Shown here: positions 9,892 through 17,820 of the stretch, in pieces
How the letters are laid out: each line of letters starts with the position of its first letter
Numbering within the stretch: the stretch's first letter is position 1
Assembly (NCBI GenBank): GCA_046331705.1
Contig: JAXLQJ010000035.1
Coordinates: 16,474-80,473, forward strand
Direction of reading: 5' to 3'
Source: JADJOY01 sp046331705 [NCBI: bacterium]
GTDB lineage: Bacteria; JADJOY01
Length of the DNA: 64,000 nt
The notes under the pieces: model-generated
What the model saw: the letters and a program-made list of their open reading frames with translations, nothing else
The model's database searches: none
Told to the model about the DNA's origin: nothing
Program-made: the position numbers and the translations under genes

Positions 9892-9973
9892 GGTCGGCGG
9901 AAGAACCGCGCCTCGCGGGCCGTCTCCGCGAGGCGAACGGCTCGCGAACCCGCCCCGCGAGCAGCCTTCTTCG

Positions 9974-10003
9974 AACCCCTCGGCTCGCGCGAGCCGAGGG
10001 GTT
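9974..10003 (+). terminator. rho-independent-type terminator after ccr
   Basis: A perfect 14-bp inverted repeat (AACCCCTCGGCTCG against its complement) with a two-base centre is followed by TGGTTTC. It lies 82 bases after the ccr stop and 70 bases before the next start on the same strand. A shorter GCCTCGCGG/CCGCGAGGC hairpin precedes it. Confidence 0.8.
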
Positions 10004-10073
10004 TGGTTTCTCCACCCACGCGATGTATTGAGCTTGGCGTTCGCGCCGCACGCGGCGCGATCCTCGTGCGCGC

Positions 10074-12650
10074 ATGCACTCGACACTGAATCTCATCCTG
10101 CAGGTCGCGATCATCATCCTGGTCGCGAGGTTGGTGGGGTTCGCGTTCCGGATGCTGCGGCAGCCCCAGGTCATGGGGGAGATGTCCGCCGGAATCCTGC
10201 TGGGGCCGTCCTTCCTGGGCTGGCTCGCGCCGGACTGGCACGCGGTGCTCTTCCCGCCCGAGCGGCTCTCGTATCTCCATTCGCTGAGCCAGCTCGGCGT
10301 CCTGCTCTTCATGTTCCTGGTGGGGCTCGAGCTCGACCCCAAGCACCTGGTGGGTCGTGGACGCACGGCGCTCGTGACCAGCGCGGCGAGCATCGCGGCG
10401 CCGTTCGCGCTCGGGGCACTCTTGGCCTTGGCGCTCTACGGGTCGTTCGCGCCGCCGGGCACGCGGCGGGTGAGCTTCACGTTGTTCATGGGCGCCGCGA
10501 TGAGCGTCACCGCCTTCCCGGTGCTGGCGCGAATCCTCTCCGAACGCGGACTGACGCGCACCAAGGTGGGCTCCGTGACCATCGCGTGCGCCGCCCTCGC
10601 CGACGTCGCCGCATGGGTGGTCCTCGCCGGCGTGGTGGCGCTGGCCCGCGTGCAGTCCGAGCCGGGGAACCTGATCGGCACACTGCTCGGGACTGGCCTC
10701 TACGTCATGACCATGTTGACCGTCGTGCGCCCGCTGACCCGGCGCATCGAGGTGTTCTATCGAAACCGCGGGCGGATCATCACCCAGGACTTGCTCGCGT
10801 TCGTGCTGTTGCTCTTCCTCACCTCGGCGTGGATCACCGAGTGGCTGGGCATCCACGCGCTCTTCGGCGCGTTCCTGCTCGGCGCGGTCTTGCCCAAGGA
10901 CCCGAGCTTCGTCCGCGACCTGCGCGACAAGCTCGAGGACCTCACCGTGGTCTTCCTGCTGCCGCTCTTCTTCGCCGACGCGGGCCTGAGGACGCGGCTC
11001 GGGCTCCTCGACGGCGTGGGGATGTGGGCCGTGTGCGGCGTGATCATGGTGGTGGCCGTGATCGGGAAGCTCGGCGGCACGGCACTGGCCGCGCGCTGGA
11101 TGGGCCTGCCGTGGCGCGAGGCCGGCGCCATCGGCGTGCTCATGAACACGCGCGGCTTGATGGAGCTGGTGATCCTCACCATCGGCCTCGAGCTCGGCAT
11201 CCTGTCGCCGGCGCTGTTCGCGATGATGGTGTTGATGGCGCTGGTCACCACGTTCATGACCACGCCGGTCTTGGAGCGTGTCTATCCCGCAGAGCTCATT
11301 CGCCGCGAGGTGGTCGGTGGCCCCGAGGCCGAGGGCTACTCGATCCTGATCCCGGTCTCGCTGCCGAGCGCGGGTCCGGATCTGGTGCACCTGGCGGCGA
11401 CACTCGCGCGCGGCGCTGCGGGCGGGCAGATCTACGCGTTGCACCTGGCGCGCGCCAGCGATCGCTCGTTCTTCGATGCGTCGGTGACGCCAGCGATCCG
11501 GCCCGACCTCGCCTCCCTCGAACCGTTGCTCGCCGCCGCCAAGGCTGACGCGATCGACGTCCACCCGCTCGCCTTCGTGAGCCGCGAGCCCGGCGCGGAC
11601 ATCACCGCCATCGCGCACGCCAAGGGCGCGCGCCTGATCCTGATGGGCTGGCACAAGCCGGTGCTGAGCCAGAGCATCCTGGGCGGCACGGTGAACCAGG
11701 TGATGCGCGAGGCGCGCTGCGACGTCGCGGTGTACGTGCGCCGTCGCTTCGAGCCGGTGCGGCGCGTGCTCGTGCCGTATCGCGGCTTCCACGATCGCGG
11801 AGCGCTCGAGCTGGCGCGGCGCATGGCGAAAGGCTCGGAGCCGCAGCAGGGTCAGCAGGCCTTCGCGTGGAGCGCGCCGCACGTGACCATCCTGCACCTG
11901 GTGCCGCGCGGCGATCGGCGCGACGACGAACGACTCGGGCTCTCTGCCGCGGCCACCGCATTCGAGGCGGCGGGCATCGAGCTCAAGGTGATCGAGACCG
12001 ACGATGCCCTCGACTCGGCGGTTGCCGAAGCCCGCCGGGGTTACGACCTCGTCATCGTGGGAGTGTCGGAGGAGCTGGGGCTCGAGCCGAATCTCTTCTC
12101 GACGCGCCACGAGCGGTTTGCCGCGGAATGCCCGGCCTCGCTCTTGATCGTTCGCAAGTACGAGCGGTCGGATCCGACGACCGACGCGCTCAAATCCGAT
12201 CGCCGCCGCACCGCTGCACGGCGCCTCCCGTTCCTCGAACCCGCGTGGCCTGAGACGGGATCGGCGTCCGCGAGTCGCGTGGCGATGGCGCTGCAACTCG
12301 CCGCAACGCGTAGTCTCGAACCGAATCAGGTGAATTGCGTCTCGCCTCCGACGATCTCGTCCGCAATTCGCGGCTGCTCGGTGGAATGTTCACCGCTGTG
12401 CTGCTCGCACCGGCGGTGGCGAGCGCCGCGACGATCCTCGTCACCACCACCGCCGACGACGTCACACCGAACGGTACCTGCTCGCTGCGCGAGGCCATCC
12501 AGGCCGCCAACGGCGACGTTGCCGTCGACCACCCATCGTGGCCTTGCTGGATCGAAGGCACGGCAGGCACGTTCTACAACCGAGGCTCGATGCGGATCGA
12601 AGCGAGCACGCTTGGACCGGCTGTCGCGGATCCGCCACAGGAGAACCTGA
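10074..12650 (+). CDS. Kef-type cation:proton antiporter (CPA2) with C-terminal universal-stress-like domains; frame runs into next gene
   Basis: The first 400 residues form about 12 membrane helices with CPA2 signatures: LRQPQVMGEMSAGILLGPS, GLELDPKHL, AMSVTAFPVLARIL and NTRGLMELVIL. Residues about 420-560 and 565-700 are two universal-stress-protein-like domains (ARLILMGWHKPV; LVIVGVSEELGLEP), ending at LLIVRKY near 12170. The family imports or exports monovalent cations against protons at the inner membrane. The open frame does not stop there but continues another 155 residues to 12650. That part is Arg/Ser/Pro-rich, and from 12335 it lies over the real coding frame of the following gene. 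A lost stop or an indel near 12170-12330 is the simplest reading. Confidence 0.88.
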   Translation: MHSTLNLILQVAIIILVARLVGFAFRMLRQPQVMGEMSAGILLGPSFLGWLAPDWHAVLFPPERLSYLHSLSQLGVLLFMFLVGLELDPKHLVGRGRTALVTSAASIAAPFALGALLALALYGSFAPPGTRRVSFTLFMGAAMSVTAFPVLARILSERGLTRTKVGSVTIACAALADVAAWVVLAGVVALARVQSEPGNLIGTLLGTGLYVMTMLTVVRPLTRRIEVFYRNRGRIITQDLLAFVLLLFLTSAWITEWLGIHALFGAFLLGAVLPKDPSFVRDLRDKLEDLTVVFLLPLFFADAGLRTRLGLLDGVGMWAVCGVIMVVAVIGKLGGTALAARWMGLPWREAGAIGVLMNTRGLMELVILTIGLELGILSPALFAMMVLMALVTTFMTTPVLERVYPAELIRREVVGGPEAEGYSILIPVSLPSAGPDLVHLAATLARGAAGGQIYALHLARASDRSFFDASVTPAIRPDLASLEPLLAAAKADAIDVHPLAFVSREPGADITAIAHAKGARLILMGWHKPVLSQSILGGTVNQVMREARCDVAVYVRRRFEPVRRVLVPYRGFHDRGALELARRMAKGSEPQQGQQAFAWSAPHVTILHLVPRGDRRDDERLGLSAAATAFEAAGIELKVIETDDALDSAVAEARRGYDLVIVGVSEELGLEPNLFSTRHERFAAECPASLLIVRKYERSDPTTDALKSDRRRTAARRLPFLEPAWPETGSASASRVAMALQLAATRSLEPNQVNCVSPPTISSAIRGCSVECSPLCCSHRRWRAPRRSSSPPPPTTSHRTVPARCARPSRPPTATLPSTTHRGLAGSKARQARSTTEARCGSKRARLDRLSRIRHRRT

Positions 12651-13483
12651 TTCACGGCCTGACGGAGTCTCCCGGCACCACGATCGTCGCGAACAGCATC
12701 GTCGTCGGGCGCTGCTCCGGCGCCCTCACGTCCGAGGGCTACACGCTCGCCGAGGATCCGAGCTGCCTGTCACCTTCAGCGACGGATGTCGTGGGCGTGC
12801 CCGCACAGCTCGGCTCGCTCGGCGTTCATGGCGGCGTCTTGGAGACGTACCTTCCCGCCGCCGCGAGCCCGGCGATCGACAGCGGTGATCCCGATCACTG
12901 CCCAGCATTCGACGCGCGCGGTGCGCCTCGCCCCCTCGATGGCGACGACGACGGAATCGCGCGTTGTGATCGCGGCGCAGTGGAGGCGAGCTGCGCCGGT
13001 CCCGATTCCGACCAGGACACCCTCGCCGACCCGTGCGACCCCTGCCCGGCAGATTCCGCCAACGACGCCGATCACGACGGGGTGTGCGAGAGCGAGGACG
13101 TGTGCCCGGCGGTTCCCGATCCCGACCAATCCGATCGCGACGGTGACCACTTCGGCGACGCGTGCGATCTCTGCACCGACGCCGACCACGATGGCTACGG
13201 CGATCCCGCCAGCCACTCGTGCAGCCACGACGAGGTCGACTGCGATGACTCGCGCGCGGCCGTGAACCCCGGCCAGACCGAGGTCTGGCAGAACGGCCTC
13301 GACGACGATTGCAACCCGATCACGTCGGACACGGGCTGCGTTCCCGAGCCGGCCAACGCCGCCACGGGCGGAGCCGCGAGCCGCGCGGGTCCATCGCCCA
13401 GCACGATCCTCGGCTGGCTCGTCCTGGCACTCGGCTTACGCACGCTGCGACGCGCGCGCCACCCCGCGCTCAGATCGCGATGA
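12335..13483 (+). CDS. CSLREA/choice-of-anchor surface protein with calcium-binding repeats and C-terminal sorting tail
   Basis: A 382-residue exported protein; the start is TTG with AGGTGA just upstream, or the ATG at 12386. Signal peptide LLGGMFTAVLLAPAVASA, then the CSLREAIQAAN motif that opens many secreted parallel beta-helix proteins. The closing block of that family follows (GYTLAEDPSC, AASPAIDSGDPDHCP, RGAPRPLDGDDDG, CDRGAVE). Between them only about 90 residues remain, where family members usually carry several hundred. Then come thrombospondin-type-3-like Asp-rich repeats (PDSDQDTLADPCDPC and two more) and a MopE-type motif (DCDDSRAAVNPGQTE). The tail has PEPANAATGG, a hydrophobic helix and a final basic cluster. 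The first 316 bases overlap the antiporter frame. Confidence 0.85.
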   Translation: MRLASDDLVRNSRLLGGMFTAVLLAPAVASAATILVTTTADDVTPNGTCSLREAIQAANGDVAVDHPSWPCWIEGTAGTFYNRGSMRIEASTLGPAVADPPQENLIHGLTESPGTTIVANSIVVGRCSGALTSEGYTLAEDPSCLSPSATDVVGVPAQLGSLGVHGGVLETYLPAAASPAIDSGDPDHCPAFDARGAPRPLDGDDDGIARCDRGAVEASCAGPDSDQDTLADPCDPCPADSANDADHDGVCESEDVCPAVPDPDQSDRDGDHFGDACDLCTDADHDGYGDPASHSCSHDEVDCDDSRAAVNPGQTEVWQNGLDDDCNPITSDTGCVPEPANAATGGAASRAGPSPSTILGWLVLALGLRTLRRARHPALRSR

Positions 13484-14825
13484 CGTGAGGTAGGCGCGTC
13501 GCGAGCGGCGCAGCGGCGCGCGCGCGGAGCGCCGAGAGCCAGGCGCGCGAAACGAGCGGCGGCGGGGACGCGGGACCAGTCGCGAGCCTTGCCATCGCGC
13601 TCGCGGCGGCACGGAAGCTCGTGCTCCAATCCTCGTCGAGACCGGCTGCGGCGTCGACGGTGAAGTGCAGCCGGCCGACGCGGACCTCCAGAGGCGCGCG
13701 CTCGGTGGGCTTGGCGATGCCCCGATGGAGCCACGCGATGCCGTCGGTTCCCGCGACCTCGATGGTGAGATCGTACGGCTCGCGATCGGAGCGGATCGCG
13801 AGGTTCGGCGCATGGACCAGCTCGAGGTGCGAGTAACGGCCCGCGTACGCGTGAGCGAGGGCGAGCACGGCCTGGCCGGGTGCGGTGGCACTCGCTGCAT
13901 CGAACGCGGCGTATCCCGTGAGGCTCGCGAGCGGCCCACCGAGGCGCGCGAGCGCCAGGAACCGATCGAACGCGGGGTGCACCGCCCAGCGCTCGCCATC
14001 GACAGGCGCGGCAGCGCGAGCCGCGCCGCGTCCGCCGACGATCGCGCGCAGACGGATCGTGGTGATCTCGCCAAGGACGTTCCGATCGACGAGGTCCGCG
14101 AGCGCCACGAACGGCGGGTAGCAGAGCAGCGGGTCGAAGACGCGGAAGCGGGCCATCGCCGCGGTGTGCGCCCAAACGAGCTCGTCGAGGGCCGCGGCTT
14201 CGGGGGCTGCACCGCGATGGAGCGAGACCGCGACACCGCGCACCAGGCACGCGGCGATCGCTTCGGCGGGGATCGGCTGCTCGCCACCGAGTTCCACGGC
14301 ATTGACACGCTCCAGGAAGCGCAACCAGGCGGTGCCGGTCGGGCGCTCGCAGCGCTCGACGTGCCCGGCACCGGCTTCGCGATACGCCCATTCGAGATCG
14401 TCGACGTCGGCGCTCGCACCCACGAGGCCCACACGCAACGCGCCCAGCCCCCGCGCCGGCTTCGTGCGCGGCGGCAGCCCCAAGTCGCTCGGCAACAAGG
14501 TGCGCGGCAGCACGTGGTGGCGCAGCGCGCCGCGCACCGTCGAGATCACCTGCGTGTCGCGAGCGCCGAGCAGGATCTTGCGGAGCGCCTGGCGAGCGAC
14601 GGGATCGCTCGCCACCAGCTCACGAAGCTCACCCACTCCGCCGAGCGCCGGATGATGGCGATCGATGCGGCGCAAGATGCGCTCGATGAGCCCGAGCCGG
14701 CGCAGCAAGGCGTTCGTGTCGAGAGCGACCAGCGCGCGGCCGTGGGCGAGAGCTCGACGCGCGAGCCAGGTGAGGGCTCCGTCGATCACTCGATCCAGCA
14801 CGCGGGGATCCGTGAGCGCGCTCAT
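13470..14825 (-). CDS. Gfo/Idh/MocA-related protein with degenerate nucleotide site
   Basis: A 451-residue protein downstream of, and overlapping by ATGA, the Gfo/Idh oxidoreductase at 14822. An extra helical N-terminal region (1-130) precedes a Rossmann-like start LRVGLVGASADVDDLEWA. A substrate-domain-like part follows (PPFVALADLVDRNVLGEITTIRLRAIVGG; GTDGIAWLHRG), with the same order of elements as Gfo/Idh/MocA enzymes. The usual GxGxxG and the EKP/QKP catalytic motif are not visible, so it may be a non-catalytic partner of its neighbour. Its stop overlaps the end of the convergent CSLREA gene by 14 bp. The assignment rests on weak similarity. Confidence 0.6.
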   Translation of the reverse strand: MSALTDPRVLDRVIDGALTWLARRALAHGRALVALDTNALLRRLGLIERILRRIDRHHPALGGVGELRELVASDPVARQALRKILLGARDTQVISTVRGALRHHVLPRTLLPSDLGLPPRTKPARGLGALRVGLVGASADVDDLEWAYREAGAGHVERCERPTGTAWLRFLERVNAVELGGEQPIPAEAIAACLVRGVAVSLHRGAAPEAAALDELVWAHTAAMARFRVFDPLLCYPPFVALADLVDRNVLGEITTIRLRAIVGGRGAARAAAPVDGERWAVHPAFDRFLALARLGGPLASLTGYAAFDAASATAPGQAVLALAHAYAGRYSHLELVHAPNLAIRSDREPYDLTIEVAGTDGIAWLHRGIAKPTERAPLEVRVGRLHFTVDAAAGLDEDWSTSFRAAASAMARLATGPASPPPLVSRAWLSALRARAAAPLATRLPHVIAI

Positions 14826-15961
14826 GGATGCGCTCCGCGCGCCGCCCCCGCGTGCGCGGCCGAACCGTCGCTCACCACCAGCTCGGCCGCCACCGCCTCG
14901 TCGGTCACGTCCTCGGGGCGAACCTCGGCGCCGCGCTTCGCGGCCAGGATCAGTGCGAACGCGAAGCGCAGCACTTCGAGCGCGCGCTCGCCGGTGAGCG
15001 CCGAGTCACGCCCTTCACGGATGGCGCGCGGGAAGTCGCGGATGCCGGCGGTGAAGCTCGCCTGCCAGTCGGTGTCGAGGTCGTCGAAGACCGTGCGGCG
15101 ACCGTCGCGCACCAGCACCAGCGGCGGATCGTCGACGATCCGGCCGGTGCAGCAGGAGAGCAGGAGCTGGCCGCGCGTGCCGGTGATCTCGACTCGCTCG
15201 TCGGCGGGGAAGTACTTGGAGCGCGTGTGCAGATTGGGCGTGAACGCGATGTCGAAGACGCCGATCGTGGGCCGGTCGCGGTAGCGCCACACGAGCTGTG
15301 CGGGCTCGTCGGCGTAATGAAAGGTGCGATCGATGTAGCCCTTCACCGCGCCGATCGCCCCGAGAAAGTGAATCGCCAGCGAGAGCTTGTGGTAGCCGTC
15401 GTCGAAGACCGCCTGCCCCATGCCCTTGTCGCTCTCGATCAGATGCCAGAGCTCGGCCTCGAGCGGAACGACCCGCGAGCCGAAGAGCCCGGTGCCGAGC
15501 TTGAAACGAATCGTGAGCACCTCGCCGATCTCACCGGCGTCGAGCAGCTCCTTCGCTCTCACGTAGGCCGGGTAGAAGACGAAGTTCTCGAGGATCCGAA
15601 GGCGCGCGGTGCTGGCGCGCGCCGCGGCGAGCATCGCTTCCGCGTCGGCGATGGTGACCGTCATCGGCTTCTGACACGAGACGTGCTTCCCGGCCGCCAG
15701 CGCCTCCACCACGATCGGCCGGTGCAGATGATGCGGAGTGTTCACCTCCACGAGGTCGATCGACGGGTCCCGAAGCAGCTCGCGGAAATCGGTGGTGGTG
15801 CGTCGCACCTGCCACTCCGCCGCGCGGCGACGCAGCAACGCCTCGCTCTTGTCGCAGAGCGCCACCAGCTCCGCGTCCGCGCAATCCCGATACGCCGGCG
15901 CGTGGAGCATCGTGATGTCGCCCACTCCGATCATCGCCACCGAGAGCTTCGACGCGCTCAC
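14822..15961 (-). CDS. Gfo/Idh/MocA family oxidoreductase
   Basis: A 379-residue protein. The GTG at 15961 has GGAGG five bases upstream, which sets the start inside a longer open frame. It shows LSVAMIGVGDITMLHAPAY (Rossmann GxGxxx), VEVNTPHHLHRPIVVEAL and the catalytic-lysine block GKHVSCQKPM. FDDGYHKLSLAIHFLGAI in the substrate domain may carry the His often used in this family. Members oxidise or reduce sugars, inositols or related polyols with NAD(P). The substrate is unknown. It forms a two-gene operon with the related gene downstream, and is divergent from the glycosyltransferase operon at 16102. Confidence 0.88.
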   Translation of the reverse strand: MSASKLSVAMIGVGDITMLHAPAYRDCADAELVALCDKSEALLRRRAAEWQVRRTTTDFRELLRDPSIDLVEVNTPHHLHRPIVVEALAAGKHVSCQKPMTVTIADAEAMLAAARASTARLRILENFVFYPAYVRAKELLDAGEIGEVLTIRFKLGTGLFGSRVVPLEAELWHLIESDKGMGQAVFDDGYHKLSLAIHFLGAIGAVKGYIDRTFHYADEPAQLVWRYRDRPTIGVFDIAFTPNLHTRSKYFPADERVEITGTRGQLLLSCCTGRIVDDPPLVLVRDGRRTVFDDLDTDWQASFTAGIRDFPRAIREGRDSALTGERALEVLRFAFALILAAKRGAEVRPEDVTDEAVAAELVVSDGSAAHAGAARGAHP

Positions 15962-16101
15962 GCGCACCTCCCGCGCCGACTCGGCGCTCGACGCATGACG
16001 TAATCCCAATCGCGACGGGCTCCAATCCACGCCGACGAGAACGCGTTTCCCGAGCGAGCACGCGGCAGACGTGCTCTTCGGCAACGAGGTAAGGTCCGCG
16101 C

Positions 16102-17820
16102 GTGATCGCTCGAACCGAGGCCGTGCCGCGCGCGGGACGCGCTGCCGTCGTGGGTGCGGTGATGCTCGTCAGCCTGCTGGCGATCCCGCCACGACTCGCC
16201 GCCATCCGTGAAGCCGGTCCGTTCGTGTGGGACGACGGCATCCATTTGCTGGAAGGCCGCTGGCTCGAGACCGGCGCCGTGGCGTTGGCCAAGAGCATCG
16301 AACGGTTCCGCACCGAGCGCCGCACCGGCGAGGACGTGTGGCGCCTCGATCCCGAGCTCGCGTTTCTCGCCAACGAAACCCAGGGCATCCCGCTCTACTT
16401 TCCGCGTCCCGCATACGCGGTGGCGGTGGCGGCGGCGCTTCACGCGACGGGCGGTGCCGACTGGTCGGGTGCGCTGGTCTCCGCCATCGCCGGCGTGCTC
16501 ACGGTGACGCTCGTCACCGCGCTGGGAGTCCGCGCTTGGGGCGTGAGGTCGGGTGCGCTCGCGGGCGTGGCGCTGGCGCTCTCGGGCTGGCACGTCGCAT
16601 ACAGCCGCATGGCGTTCGCCGAATCGCTGAGCGTGCTGGTCGCGACCGCAGCGGTGGCGTGCGTGATCCGGCCAGAGGGCCCGCTTCGCGCCCGGCGCTT
16701 GGTGTGTGCGGGGGTGCTCTGGGGGCTCGGTTGCCTCGCGCAAGATCGGCTGCTGCCGATCACGTTGCTGCCGGTGATCCTCGCGTACACGCGAGCGGCT
16801 CCCGTGCGGGGCCAGCGCGCGGCGACGGCGGCTCGCGTGCTGGTCGCGATCGGTGCGCCGATCGTGGCGTTGCAGGCGCTCGCCGAGCTGCCGTACTACG
16901 GCGCGATGCTGGCGCTCGCGCACTTCCAGCGCGCGCTGCCGTTCCCGACGCACGTCGAGCGTTTGCTGCGCCACTACGCGCAAGGTGCGGCGATCTCGGG
17001 GGTCCGCCCCGAGAACCTCCCGACGTATCCGTTCCTCTACGCGCGCATGCTCGGCCCCGGGCTGGCGCTGGCACTGGTGGCGGGCGTGGTCGCGGCGCTG
17101 CGCACGCGCGATCGGACGTTGCGACGGCTCGTGCTGTGGCTCGTGCTGCCGATCGCACCCGCGAGCCTGACGGCGGCGGGCGCGCGCTATGCCGCCGTGA
17201 CACTGCCCGCCGCGGCGCTGCTCGGCGGCTGGGCGCTCGATCCCGAGAACTGGCCGCGCGCGGTTCGCGAGCGCCTCGGGCGCACGGGCGGATGGGCGCT
17301 GGTGGGCGTGCTCGTCGCGAGCTCGATCCCGTTCGCCGTGGCGCCCATCCGGTGGACGTCGGGTCATCGCGAAGCCATGAGCGTGGTCCGCGACGCTGGC
17401 TTGCGCTGTGTGGTGAGCACCGATCCCTACGTGGATGCGGTCTACCTCGACTACGACGCCGCGCGCGTGCGCTTTCCGCCGAGATCCAGCGCGGATCTGC
17501 GCGCCGCGTGGGAGTCGGGCTGCGGCATGTACGCCGTCGACGCCATCGGCGCAGTGCTGCGCCAGAAGGATCGCGGCATCGAGGACGTGCTCGCGTCGTT
17601 CGAGAGCACCGTCGGCAACCCGATCGCGCTGCCGAACCCGGGCGCCGAATCGATCCTGTTCCCGTTCGAGTACAACTTCTCGTTCCCGACGACGCTTCGC
17701 TATCTGGCGAGTCCCGAGCGCGATCGCGCGGGTGCGATCTGGCTCTACCCGATCGGTGCCCTGGCGCGGCCGGAAGGGGATCCGAGCGCGCCGAGCCCAG
17801 CCGTGCCGCCGTCTCCATGA
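16102..17820 (+). CDS. GT-C superfamily (GT39/PMT-like) membrane glycosyltransferase, paralog 1 of 3
   Basis: A 572-residue protein with about 10-12 membrane helices, GTG start. The first loop after helix 1 carries FVWDDGIHLLEG, where the Asp pair is placed like the catalytic acid of PMT/ArnT enzymes. Later come ALAELPYYGA and NLPTYPFLYA, and near the end FEYNFSFPTTLRYL in a soluble C-terminal region. The same elements recur in the next two genes, so the three are paralogs. By family it should move a sugar from a polyprenyl-phosphate donor to an acceptor on the outer face of the inner membrane. Its stop overlaps the next start (ATGA). First gene of a four-gene operon. Confidence 0.8.
   Translation: MIARTEAVPRAGRAAVVGAVMLVSLLAIPPRLAAIREAGPFVWDDGIHLLEGRWLETGAVALAKSIERFRTERRTGEDVWRLDPELAFLANETQGIPLYFPRPAYAVAVAAALHATGGADWSGALVSAIAGVLTVTLVTALGVRAWGVRSGALAGVALALSGWHVAYSRMAFAESLSVLVATAAVACVIRPEGPLRARRLVCAGVLWGLGCLAQDRLLPITLLPVILAYTRAAPVRGQRAATAARVLVAIGAPIVALQALAELPYYGAMLALAHFQRALPFPTHVERLLRHYAQGAAISGVRPENLPTYPFLYARMLGPGLALALVAGVVAALRTRDRTLRRLVLWLVLPIAPASLTAAGARYAAVTLPAAALLGGWALDPENWPRAVRERLGRTGGWALVGVLVASSIPFAVAPIRWTSGHREAMSVVRDAGLRCVVSTDPYVDAVYLDYDAARVRFPPRSSADLRAAWESGCGMYAVDAIGAVLRQKDRGIEDVLASFESTVGNPIALPNPGAESILFPFEYNFSFPTTLRYLASPERDRAGAIWLYPIGALARPEGDPSAPSPAVPPSP

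Noticed and set aside
9642-12296. An 884-codon open frame on the minus strand
   Set aside because: It is antisense to the end of ccr and the whole antiporter. Both plus-strand genes have clear family motifs; the antisense translation is charged and repetitive.
10074-12650. A genuine fusion of the antiporter with an extra C-terminal domain
   Set aside because: The last 155 codons have no domain-like pattern, and from 12335 they coincide with the signal peptide and CSLREA region of another gene in a different frame.
16227-17816. Long open frame continuous with the second GT-C gene
   Set aside because: Only the part from the ATG at 17817 carries family motifs. The upstream part lies in another frame over the first paralog and is Arg/Gly-rich, so a fusion is not supported.
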